A stretch of 64,000 bases of DNA from the NCBI GenBank assembly GCA_037577475.1, contig CM075201.1, positions 10,149,501 to 10,213,500 of the forward strand. The letters are read 5' to 3'. This stretch comes from Chaunax sp. Z400 (Eukaryota; Chordata; Actinopteri; Lophiiformes; Chaunacidae). A program made the position numbers and the translations under genes. The first letter of the stretch is position 1. Each line of letters starts with the position of its first letter. Below are positions 1 through 11,183 of the stretch, piece by piece. Under the pieces are notes generated by a model. The model saw only the letters and a program-made list of their open reading frames with translations, was not told the DNA's origin and did not search any database.

Positions 1-3000
1 TTAGATGGTCATCATTTAAACAGGACATTCCTTCTGTCAGTAGGTCACCTTATTGGTCTAAATGTTTGGTGATACCCTCACTTTTCCATCACAAGTTTCC
101 TAGTTTTCTTTTTTAGTGACATGTCTTTTGAATGAATTGATTAATTATTGCCAATTTGATCATCCTTTATTAATGAGTACAACCATCAGGTCAGCATTTC
201 AGTTTGTCTATCCTGTTTGTTTTATCTTTATAGCCAATTATTTGCCCATATATTGACAAATAGTCCAGAGAAAACAACTTTGGTAAAGATGACAGACTTG
301 CTGATTTACTGCCAGTCAAACACAGAAACCATCTAATCAATGACACACAATTCTTGATTTGTTTTATGCCTTCTTCCAGATCAGCTATAGAACAGCCTCT
401 GTTATACTCAAGGGCATTTTCGCAGGGCAGAGTGCTTCCAATACACCTGGACCCCCTACTCCAGCTTGCTGCCCCTATTGGCAAGACTACTTTTTAAATA
501 TCTGAAACAAAATTATTATTTTTATTATTAAGTAAGGTAAAAAAAAAATGTTACTACTAGTGTAGTTTTAGAGAAAAAATTCTACTGTAGCTACTGTTTT
601 CATACCATTAAATGAAGCATTAAAGGTCTTATGGAATTTCATCAAGACAATAGCTCCGACTTGTTTATCTTCGATATTAAATCAACCCATCTGTACCTCA
701 ACCTCTGCATTCCTAAATGTTGGCACACTCGCTGGGCCTTGGAACTACCGGCTGATAGTTATTTTTACACTTTCCTGTTAAAAAAACACGGCAGTCCCCC
801 CACAATGAACTATGATGCATTTCCTGCAGAATGGATGGAAAACAGTGCCATGTGTTAACATAGCCGCCCTGCAAAACACGAGGGTCATGGCTGGAAAAAG
901 AGGAGGAACCAATGGGAGAGGCCATATATGGACTATGTTTGTGGATTTAATTCGATATGAAGATGATTTATTCCATTTTCCACCACATATCAAAAGAAAT
1001 GATCAGTCTGATTATTATGTTTTGTGTCATATCCTGATCTATGTATTGATTTTAGAAGACACACACACGAGTATCTTTGATTGTAATGACAGATAGAGAT
1101 AAGCTGGAGATACTGTAAGCCTCATGGTGGGGGGAGGTCGTTGAGTTTGCACCTCACCGCTCCACTTAGCAACCTGAAGGTGAACGGAGGGCAGGACAAG
1201 GGCGACGTTGCTGCTGCCAGAACTTCCTGCCTCCCTCATGTCATTTTGTTTGCTGCTTAGTGATCATGGTGCTTTTTGCCACAAGAGAGGCCTACTGGGA
1301 GTACTGGTTCCCCTAGGATATTGGTTGGTCTGTGAGAGGCATTGTGCAGTATGTAAGTTGTATTACCATCTTACTGGCACTGCCTTTGTTTTTCTCAATG
1401 AAGTGTGACCTTAAATAATGGAACAGGAAGTGGCATACCAGAGTTTAAATGACACAGTTCTGTGTTAATTTCAAAACATGTACAGTTTCTTAAACTTTTT
1501 AAGTCGATAAAGTTTGTAAAAGCCATTAGTTTTAAATGTAACACTGGCAGTTTGGGGATCTATGTGCCAGTGATGTAAATATAATTATAAATATAAATAT
1601 AAATACATCATGGTACATCATAGCGATATAAACAAGTATACCAGATTTAAAATCCAATAAGCATTACTCACGCCGTACAGTGCATCACTTTGGTCCAGAC
1701 TGCCAGATAACAACGACTGGATTGTCATGAAACTTGTTACACACATTTGTGTCCCCTTCAGTATGAATTGTAATCATTTTAGTGATCTCTAAAATTTTGA
1801 TTGACCATAACATAATAGCTGCAAAACAAAAACTTATTAGCTTCAGCAGCTTCGGCAGCATGTAGCATGCTGACGTTGACATTGACTTTTATTTCAAAGC
1901 ATGGCTATGCCTTTAAATACAACCTCGCAGAACAGCTAGCATGATGTCGACTATGCAAAGTTGTCATAAAATCAGAATAGACAGAATTTCAGTTTAGTTT
2001 CTGATTTTTATCAAGTAAAGTATCAATTTTGAAACAAATCACTCTCAAAGAAGAGGCGCTCAGTTGTTAGCTTATAAACTAAATTTGGGGACACAAGTCT
2101 GAAAAGAGATAACAGCCGCTAAAAGAGGAGAAAAAAAACCTGAATAACTGCCAGCTATTTGTCTTGGGATCACAAGGTTAAAAAGGGAAGCCTAGCCTGA
2201 ACTTGAGAGGCCCACTGAAAGCTTCAAGTAACCCCATGAAGAAAGGGACGCCTGGGGAAGGGGCTTTCAAAGAAGAGCGACCATGGCTTGAGGGAAGAGG
2301 GGGAGCAGTCAGCTGACTGGTGAGCTGTGGTCTGAGGCCTGTGTACAGTCTGCTATCTACACATGTGTGAGTCTGTGGAATCTGTGGCATGTAGGTTTCT
2401 GCATTGTCCTCCAGCCTATGCAGGACAATAATCCCCCTCATAATATGTTCACAAAAAGAACCTGGCCTCAAGTCCATTATGCACAACATAAAGGACATGA
2501 GTGCTGAAAGAGGGAAAGAAATATGGTGTGAAGAAGGAGAAACAGGATCAGGACTAATGGATATCAGTGTCCAATCCTGCAAACAAGTTGGAGTTTTTAC
2601 CCTATATAAAGGTTGCATCAATGTCACTCTCAATATGATGACAGAGATTTGAGATCAAGTTAAATATTCAGTATGATCTAAGTATGATTTAAGTATGATC
2701 GTGTCTTTTTTAATCAGTCGCTCATCGTGTGAGAACTGTGTCCATCATTCTCATTTGACCCCTTCTTGTTCATCTAAACCTGAACTCCTAACACAAAGCT
2801 CCATATACTTTGTCAAGGTCTCGCTTTGAAGCCATGACAGAAGTAGGTCACTCATGCTCAGCGTTAATGTTGTAGCCTGCATTGTGATTGGAGTCATGAA
2901 GAAGCGACGTGGTCTCCACTCTGAGCTGGAGGGCTCTCCTTCGTCTGCAGCCGTGTTCACTTTTTTTACCGCCCAGCTCCTACTCTCCATTTCAACTCTG

Positions 3001-6000
3001 CTTACACTTCCTGGGTCAGAGGAGAAAGGGGGAGGGGTGCACAGGAAGACACCGCCAGGAAGTGGCTTGTCGTTTTTACTCTTTTACTGTAATCTCTGCA
3101 AGAGCTGCATTCTCTTATTTGCACCAGATATCTGACTGGTTTGCATGATTTGCAGCTATTGATTGTCAGCCATCTACAATTTTAGATTTGCATATTATGC
3201 TCAGCAAAATTATACAGGACCATATGAAAAACCAGTGTGTTGACGATACACATATTACGTCAAGCAGTGTAAAATCCTCTCTCCCGAGATTCATTATTGT
3301 TTTGTGATTCATTGCTTTACAAATTTCTCTCTTTTTATTTAAGGAGGACAAAGGAGCTGGTATCATGTGACCACATGTTAATTTGTCAGGAGTAGTATTA
3401 ATATTATTTTTCAGCAGAACTGTAGCGTAATGATATAAAAATGTCACACATTTACAAAATTACTCATATTGACCAATTTTAAATAACAACATATACAGTA
3501 TATTTGATTTTAACTAATGTAAGCAAACTTAAATTTTCTGTGTGACTGATATCACTATATTACTTAGCTGATTTTGCATATCATAGAGGAACATTTCAAT
3601 GAACCCAGTATGCTTCCTTGTGGTTTTACCTTTGTGATTTTTATCTGTGACATGCTAAAACAGGGTGTAGCTGTAGCACAATAGACTATAGAAATAATGC
3701 CAGCAAACTGATATAGCAATGTCAGCATCACACCATTATAAAGGTACCAACATTAGCTAACACAATTCACCGTAAGCTAAACATAGCAGTCCAAGGAGGA
3801 CTGTAGCAGCAAAGGTAGACTGTACTTACACGAGAAAAGGTGTGTTTTATTGCTACAGGGGAGAATTATGTTATTTCAGAGTACATAGCCGATCACTTAA
3901 ACTTATTTGTGACTGAAGATGCATGAGGCCACTAAATGCAGTTAATGCAATTTTTTCCCCTTCCATCTTTCATGACTAACTAAACCTCTCATCATTTATT
4001 TAATAAATAAACCTGAGTTTCTGATCTGAGTAGAGCAGTTGGTCTCCAGCAGTCGTTCTCCTGGGAGATCTTCTGTCCTGTCTGTGGTTGTGTCTATAAA
4101 ATATTTGGACCAGTTGCAAGTGAGGCCACTTTCACTGTGGCTGCACCTGTCCTTGCAACCGAGCCCTATTTGTTTACTTACCCTGCGACCGTTACAGCAA
4201 GCTTCATGCTTCACTACACAAGCAACAGCAGCTGTGCCAGTTTGATTGTTTTGAAGTTCAGTGGGAGGATTCAATTCATGCTGCAGCAGTTTGCTTTGAT
4301 GATATTGATCACAGATGATTTAGAGATCAATAGCGACATTTTGGGAGTTGTTAGATGGTGGATGACTCTCCATAATCTGGCTCTCGTAAGTGCTACCATG
4401 AGCTGAGTAGTAGTAGGTGGAGACCCAGCAACTCAGGCTGCAGAGAGACAACTGGTTTCTACCGTGCTGCATTCACAGGGAGCTTTTCAACATGTGGCAT
4501 TTTGGAGGGCAAACTGAAAATAGACTTTGTCAGAGGCAAAAAGACCTTTCCCATGTCTGTCATCCTCTTACCAGCTGACCTAGGACCAATGTGACTTTAA
4601 AACTCACACATTCTTCAGTGGAGTTGTAAAAAAATATCTTTGGTTGCAGCAAAGCTAAGAATGATGCAGGGTTAATTCTTAACCATACACAATGCAAGAT
4701 ATATTGTCTCCAAGTCAAGAGGGGCAAAAGCAAAGCAGAATTATATTACAATAGATTACTCAACAATTACTCAATAGATCTTCCCTTTTATGTCACTTAA
4801 AGGCCTCCGTGATCTGTGTCTGGGAACTTCCCTGGCTGCCGAGAAAGGTCAATTATTTCTTGATGCCTCATATTCACACGAGCTGTCACGCAGCTACAGG
4901 TGCACATATTTTACTTCTTTAAAATCGTGCCCATAACAAAGCATTTTAAAAAGAAGTTAAGCAACAATGATACATTTAGGCCACCTTGGGTTGGGCATTC
5001 AGAGAAATAATGTGTGATGGGGCACCTCCTGAATTAGTGAGGCAGGGGATGTCTTTTGTTCTCTTTGGGCTGAGGTGAGGTCTGTCTGAGACAAGGATTA
5101 TCCCAAGCCAAGCAAAGAATAGGCCTTCCCGGGACCCAGTCATGCAGTCAGTAATCTATTGTGAGATCTAATCAGAGGTTGTAGACATTTGCATATCACT
5201 TCTCAGCCACGATCTCAGCTGTGTGTGAGCAAGACATGCCATTTGGTTAGTGAAATAAAAGTTGGTTTACAGTCTGTGCAGCACACTGCTCAGATCTCAG
5301 GTCCTCCGCTAATGACTCATTTCCCGTCTTTGGTTACAGACTGAGATCATGTTAAAATAGATTAAAAGGGGGAAAAAAGGTCATGAATCAAATGAAAAGA
5401 AGTCTGATTGAGCATTGCAATTTGTGGCCATGCAATGAGTGTTAACCCCACCCCAAGTCTCACCAGTTTGCATGTGCAGGATGTCCTCTGACACAGGAAG
5501 CCTTATTTAAAAGTCAGTGGACGAGAAGGGAGGAGTCCAGTTCAGGAGAGGGGGGATGGGGGGGTTCTGTTGTGAGTCAGAAAGCAGACAGTCAGACCCA
5601 GCCCGCCACATCTGATGCTTCTCCTCCTCTCTCTGCTCCTGCTCCATCCAACCTGTTTGCATGCCTCTGTCAGCGCCGCCTGAGGAGCTCGTGTTCAACA
5701 AGCAGTGAACTCATTGACCCCAGATCTGCCGGCAAAAACAGCTCACTCTGTCATCCTCCCCAGCCTTACTTCGAACTCCATAACCTCCCCTCGCTTTCTT
5801 TTTCAGTAAAAAAATCTCTCCTTCATGCACAGCCTACTGCCTCCTCGCTCAGGATGAGGCTTCAGGACAATGGTTGATGTAGAGTTTGAGGTTAGACTTG
5901 CTGTGGTTCAGTGCATTTGTTTGGGGACAGTCATCCAAAATAATTCCCACAATATTTTCAAGTTTTCTCTATTTCTACAATTATTTGAACAGCCACTCTA

Positions 6001-7681
6001 TTATATTATCACTTTATAAGGCGATCCTCCACATGAAATTACCCATTAACTATATCTTTTTTCTCTTGGACAGCATTTATTTTCTTTGAATTAATAATTG
6101 GGTAATAAATCAACACTGACAAGAGATAATTGTGTCACATTAATATGATATGAATATAAAAGTGAGTTGTATTGGGATGATTAATATGTACTGAATGCAT
6201 TCGCCCTAAGCATAAAAGACATTTCAGAGGAACCCTCAGACAAGCCATCTATTGTTGTGAATGTGAGGGTCTGTATCTGCATGCTTTGGACATCCCTGTG
6301 GTTGGTGACATCTGGCTTCACTAACTGTATGAAGCTACTTTTGCGTTCCCACAAGTATTCAGAGGAAATTCCCTGCTGGTACATCTTGTGCTGCACTTTG
6401 TTCTTTTACTGTACACACCAGCGCAGCAATGAGTTTCATATTAGCAAGATTTTGTCCAGAGAGATCAGGCTGTACAGTACAACTGTGCCCTGTGTGACTG
6501 TGTCTCCGCTCCTCGTTTTCCTTCCTGACAGAAATACCACAGGAGGCGCCTCTGTGCCCTTTGGAGGTTTCATAACATGGCATCAGAGAAAAAGGGGTGA
6601 ATGTAGGTGAAGGTGTAACATGTGACCACACAGAAAAAAGGCTAAAATCATTATCTTGTGTCCATTTATGGCAATGCAAGAGATGTAAATTCTATTCTTT
6701 ATTGTGTCTTCTGAAATTACCCACTGTCCTTGTTTGCTCTGTGTTGTGTTTTTCAGTTTGGTGGGGCAGAGCCGCTGCTGGTGGAAGGGTGGGATAAAAC
6801 TGCGCTGATAAAACTATGATTATGGCTTACAGTGATGAGGGAGAAGGATGACCATCCAAATAATTTCTAATATATAGGACTTCACAACGCAAGTGTTTCA
6901 AAATTAAAATAAGAGGAATCGTAGTCTGCCAATCATGCATGAGACTCAAATTTTGAAAATAGCGTTCCACGTATACTAGTCAAAAAGTATTAAAATGCTA
7001 ACTTTAAATGAACTTTACTTAGCTGCTGGTGGTAGTGATAGTATACTTTTCTTTAAGTATAGGTACTTGTGTTTGGGAACAAATATCTTCAGTCATACTG
7101 TTGAGCATTAATCCACTTTGATGCCATCTTTTATTTTGTCCGTCGTCATATTCGGATAATGTAGTCTGGCTGTACCGACATCTGCCTTGCAAAAGTACCA
7201 AATTGTTATTTAGTGTAAACTACAGTAAATGGCACTCCATACCCCATCCATCCCTCGCTCCTTCGTCCCAATGTAACCAGTCTCTTTTGGTCGAGATCAT
7301 GAGGAGGCAGTGGAAAAGGCTCCATAGCCATAATGTTAACAGAGGATATGGACATATTTCCTGATCATTTCTGGCTTTCTGACATCACACTCAACTATCA
7401 GCTTTTTCCTCACTCTCTATGGAACACGGTAGCACACGGGTCCTTCTTTTTGTCAAGAGGGTCAGCATTTTTATGTATGATATGACTTTTATGCCTTTAA
7501 CTACACTTTATGGATGCACTAGAATATTCAGGGGTCAACCATTGACTAACTTATAGCTCCGTATCATAAAAAAAATCATAAATCCAGTCGTGCAGTGATT
7601 TTGATGTCCCTAGCTACATTGTAGCCTACACATAACTGGGATCTCCACAGATCACTGAATTGGTTAACTTTTTCCGTCTAG
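1..7681. other. Gene-free stretch, probably foxo1 intron 1
   Basis: No exon could be supported here on either strand. The foxo1 exon starting at 7682 begins in the middle of the forkhead domain, exactly where vertebrate FOXO genes have their large first intron, so this stretch is most simply the 3' part of that intron. The missing first-exon sequence (N-terminal AKT site and first half of the forkhead) was not found in it. Open reading frames are short and unrelated to known proteins. The stretch holds AT-rich unique sequence, a cluster of ETS-like motifs near 3.0 kb, and a TATA-like, purine-rich segment near 5.5 kb. Confidence 0.6.
3005..3066. promoter_or_regulatory. Cluster of three ETS-like motifs
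   Basis: CACTTCCTG (3005-3013), ACAGGAAG (3041-3048) and CCAGGAAGTGG (3056-3066) lie within 62 bp and read as GGAA/TTCC cores in both orientations. ETS factors bind such cores and often mark blood or endothelial enhancers. That this is an enhancer inside foxo1 intron 1 is inference only. Confidence 0.3.
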
Positions 7682-9234
7682 AACTCCATCAGACACAACC
7701 TGTCGCTGCACAGCCGCTTTGTGCGCATACAGAACGAGGGAACAGGAAAAAGTTCCTGGTGGATGTTGAACCCAGAGGGGGGAAAGAATGGAAAGTCACC
7801 TCGACGCAGAGCTGCCTCCATGGACAACAACAGTAAGCTGGCCAAGAGCAGAGGAAGGGCCACAAAGAAAAAGGTACAGCTCCCTTTTCTTAGCATTATA
7901 CTCTCACTTGTCATGAAATGTCATTTGCCTTCTTCCCGAGAGTTGGATGAGAAGTTTGATACCACTCTGGTCAGCAAAGCAAATAAGTTATGTTCCCCAA
8001 AATGTCCCCAAAATATTCCTGTAGTTTTGAAGTTAATAAAAGACTATGTGAGCTTTTATTTTTCTGTCTTTAGATGACTCTACAGGAAGGGGTTGAGGGA
8101 GGAGCAGGCAGCCCTAGTTCCCAGTACTCTAACTGGTTGGGAAGCCCAAACTCCCACAGCAATGAGGACTTTGAAGCCTGGAGTTCCTTTAGAACGCGTG
8201 CCAGCTCTGACGCCAGCACCCTTAGTGGTCGCCGTTCACCTTTCCCTTCTGAACAGGATGACCTTGGGGAGTCTGATGGCCATATGATGTATCCTGGAGC
8301 AGCAGGGACCAAGATAACCTCCACCCTGCCCAGCCTGTCTGAGGTGGCTGGATCCATGGGCCAACATGGCTCAGAGCACGTCATGGAGAATCTGCTGGAT
8401 AACCTGAACTTGCTGTCTCCTAAACCGCCCCAGCTGGGTTCTGAATCCTCGCATTCCCCAAATGCTGCTCTGCTTCAGAGTAGCACCTACAGCTCCACTG
8501 GTTTGCCTCAGCACCAACAGCAGGACTACCGTAAGTGCATGTACAGCCAGGTGAGGATGAACTCACTGTCCCCTCCCATGGAGACACTCCCAGAGACCAA
8601 GCCAGGGTTTGGGGCTTATGAGAACCAGTTTATCTGCCCTGCTGGCCTCCTCAAAGAGCTGCTGACCACAGATGCAGATGCCAGTAGGGATATGAGGCCC
8701 TCTTTGGATACGCAGGTGTCTCAAGTTGGGAGGGGTTGCCTAATGCCCACTTACAGCAGCCAGAGTCATGTGGGGGGTCATAACGGAGTAAAAATGATGA
8801 ATCCTCCTCAGAGTCACCTAGTTCCTCATGTAAATCCACAAGTTATACATAGCCAGGGTCCTTCAACCTCACGAGACTTAAATAGCTGTAACATGATTCC
8901 CCTGACTAGTCTTTCAGGGGCCCCTCCTCGAATGACCAGCCTGAGGATGTGCATGCAGCTGCCCCATGGACACCAAGCCCACACTAATGATGTTTTGACA
9001 AACTACGGCAGCAACAGTTACAGGGAACTTCATCCACACAGTCATCATCAGGAGCGGCTGCCCAGTGACCTGGACAGTGTGTCTATTGAGAGGTTTGAGT
9101 GTGACATGGAGACTGTCCTTCATGACACCCTCATGGATGGTGGGGCATTGGACTTTAACTTTGACCCCGCAGCTCCACCTCATGGATTTCCCCAGAGAGT
9201 GAAGACCACCACACATAGCTGGGTGTCAGGCTAG
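7682..9234 (+). CDS. foxo1: Forkhead box protein O1, 3' coding exons (5' partial)
   Basis: FOXO1 is a nuclear transcription factor of the insulin/PI3K-AKT pathway. Two coding exons are seen, 7682-7873 and 8074-9234, joined in phase 0 across a 200-bp GT-AG intron. The first starts at the forkhead residues [11 protein letters not shown] and runs through the [12 protein letters not shown] wing to the basic nuclear-localisation segment with the AKT site RRRAASMD. The second has the further AKT-type site RTRASS, the [11 protein letters not shown] segment, an LxxLL-type motif (LLKELL), and an acidic C-terminal activation region ending [10 protein letters not shown], the FOXO1 signature ending. The stop is TAG at 9232-9234. 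The N-terminal part, including the first AKT site and the first half of the forkhead, is encoded upstream of the window. Which teleost duplicate (a or b) this is cannot be decided. Mammalian FOXO1 has no intron at the 7873/8074 position as far as I know. Confidence 0.95.
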
Positions 9235-9636
9235 AATGTTGGTGGATCACAAACAGGTGAGACTGGTGTTGAGTCTTGTAGTAAGTACCTGTATTAAATC
9301 TACAACAAATCAAATATCCTCAGACTGTTTTCATTCCTAAACATCTTCTGTTCTCCCTCACAGGTTTTTTTTCTCCGCTTTACATCCATATGGAGACTGG
9401 AAATCCAAAGAGGCCAATGCCATCACAGAGCATCTGACACAGTTATTTTGTAATGATTGAACACGTTGTCCCACCCAAAAGCTGGGATAGGCTCCAATAA
9501 TTGAGAAACAAGCAAACATTAACTATCCTTGTTTACAATTGCCTGTCAAAAACTGGAAATACAGTATGTATATATTTGTTTATTTTTGATGATTTGTAGA
9601 ATATGAAAATATACAGTACAGTATATTATTACCAGA

Positions 9637-10045
9637 ATTTTGCAGTGGTCCATAAAAACTTAGTGTTACACCACTCTCTGCTTTGTACGTAATGCAAGAA
9701 ATTTTCAAATCAGTGGTTTACATAATATCATCCTGAGAAGGAAGTCATTTCTGGAGCAACATGGGGTTAACACAGCAGCAGCAATATCTCTAAAATTTTA
9801 TTTCAACTTGTTTCGCAGTGGTATTTGGTCCAGTGCATAAATTTTGCAGTGGTCCATAAAAACTTAGTGTTACACCACTCTCTGCTTTTTACGTAATGCA
9901 AGAAATTTTAAAATCAGTGGTTTACATAATATCATCCTGAGAGGGAAGTCATTTCTGGAGCAACATGGGGTTAACACAGCAGCAGCAATATCTCAAAATT
10001 TTTATTTCAACTTGTTTCGCAGTGGTATTTGGTCCAGTGCATAAA
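9637..10045. repeat. 204-bp tandem duplication (two copies)
   Basis: The block starting ATTTTGCAGTGGTCC at 9637 recurs at 9841, exactly 204 bp later, and both copies end GGTCCAGTGCATAAA. Only a handful of substitutions and one small slip in an A/T run separate them, so the duplication is recent. It lies in the presumed foxo1 3' UTR. Confidence 0.9.
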
Positions 10046-10645
10046 ATGTATATAAAAAGTATAAAAAAGTATCATTTGAAAACAGCACCTAAATCTTTAA
10101 AAGATGACTTGATATTACTTCCTGGACCAAAAACATGCTAAAACTGCCATTCTATAGTCTATAAAAATGATAATCTAGTAAGATTAGGCTTAAACAGGCA
10201 TATGTGTCACTATGCAGATGATGCACTAGTTTATCAAACTGGTGTATTATCTCATGCATTCTGAAAATAATCAGATTCTACACACAGCTTAAGTCTCTAT
10301 AGACACTGTGGTACAGTACTGTCAAATTCCGCAATGGAGTCCAAAATCAGCCATATCTCCACACTATTAGATTTCTTTAGAGATGCTGAGACCAGCTACA
10401 TTTCTAGCTGAAAGGAATTCAACATTCATATACTGTATGATGGTATTTATTTATGTTTCCATTTAAACTGTAGCTGTGTGTCTCTGGCTGTGTATGCTTG
10501 TACAAATATTTGCCTCTGCTGTGTACAATTTATATATCATGTTTGGGTTAAGTACTGTTATGATGTATTTTGATTAATTAAACTAATATTGAATAAGAGA
10601 TGTTTGTCACTGAAAAAGAAATTCAAAACCTCATTGGATACACTG

Positions 10646-10651
10646 AATAAA
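10646..10651 (+). terminator. Candidate foxo1 poly(A) signal
   Basis: Canonical AATAAA about 1.4 kb after the foxo1 stop. Further AATAAA hexamers at 11511, 11560 and 11593 would give a longer isoform. Confidence 0.4.
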
Positions 10652-11163
10652 GCTTGGTAATCAAGTTGTTATCAAAGATATTTTTGTATTAGTTTTTGAA
10701 AAAGGGACATTTTGGAGATTTTCACCCATAGTTGGAGAGGCTGATGATGAAACCTTAAACTGAAATGTATGATGGTCTTCAAAGTTTAGAGGGCACAGAA
10801 CAGGATTTGCTTGCGATTACCCTCCTATCAGTTTTATACTCCAAAGCGTTGTCTACTCTACCAAACACATTTCAAAGACAGTTTGCCAATTTACTGTGCT
10901 ATACGGTCTCAGACTTAAAAAATTTTTACACATTATTTTCTTTATTTGTACATTTTTGTATATGCAGGGTTTACATGACTAGTATTATACAGTATTTTAG
11001 TATGTAGATAAGATTTTTCAATAAGGTCCTCAGAAATGTGAGTAGTGACAATGATTCATTAATCAGGTCGTTACTGATTCACACCTCACTCTTTCCTTAG
11101 TATTGACACATTTTTATGTTCCTTATTGAAAAGTGTTACCTCATTGTGTTATAAACTATATCA

Positions 11164-11183
11164 ATATATATATATATATATAT
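11164..11183. repeat. (TA)n microsatellite
   Basis: About ten TA units in the AT-rich tail of the foxo1 3' UTR. Confidence 0.9.

Noticed and set aside
5572..5877. 101-codon plus-strand ORF that might be foxo1 exon 1
   Set aside because: No forkhead residues and no N-terminal AKT motif; it does not fit the missing FOXO1 part.
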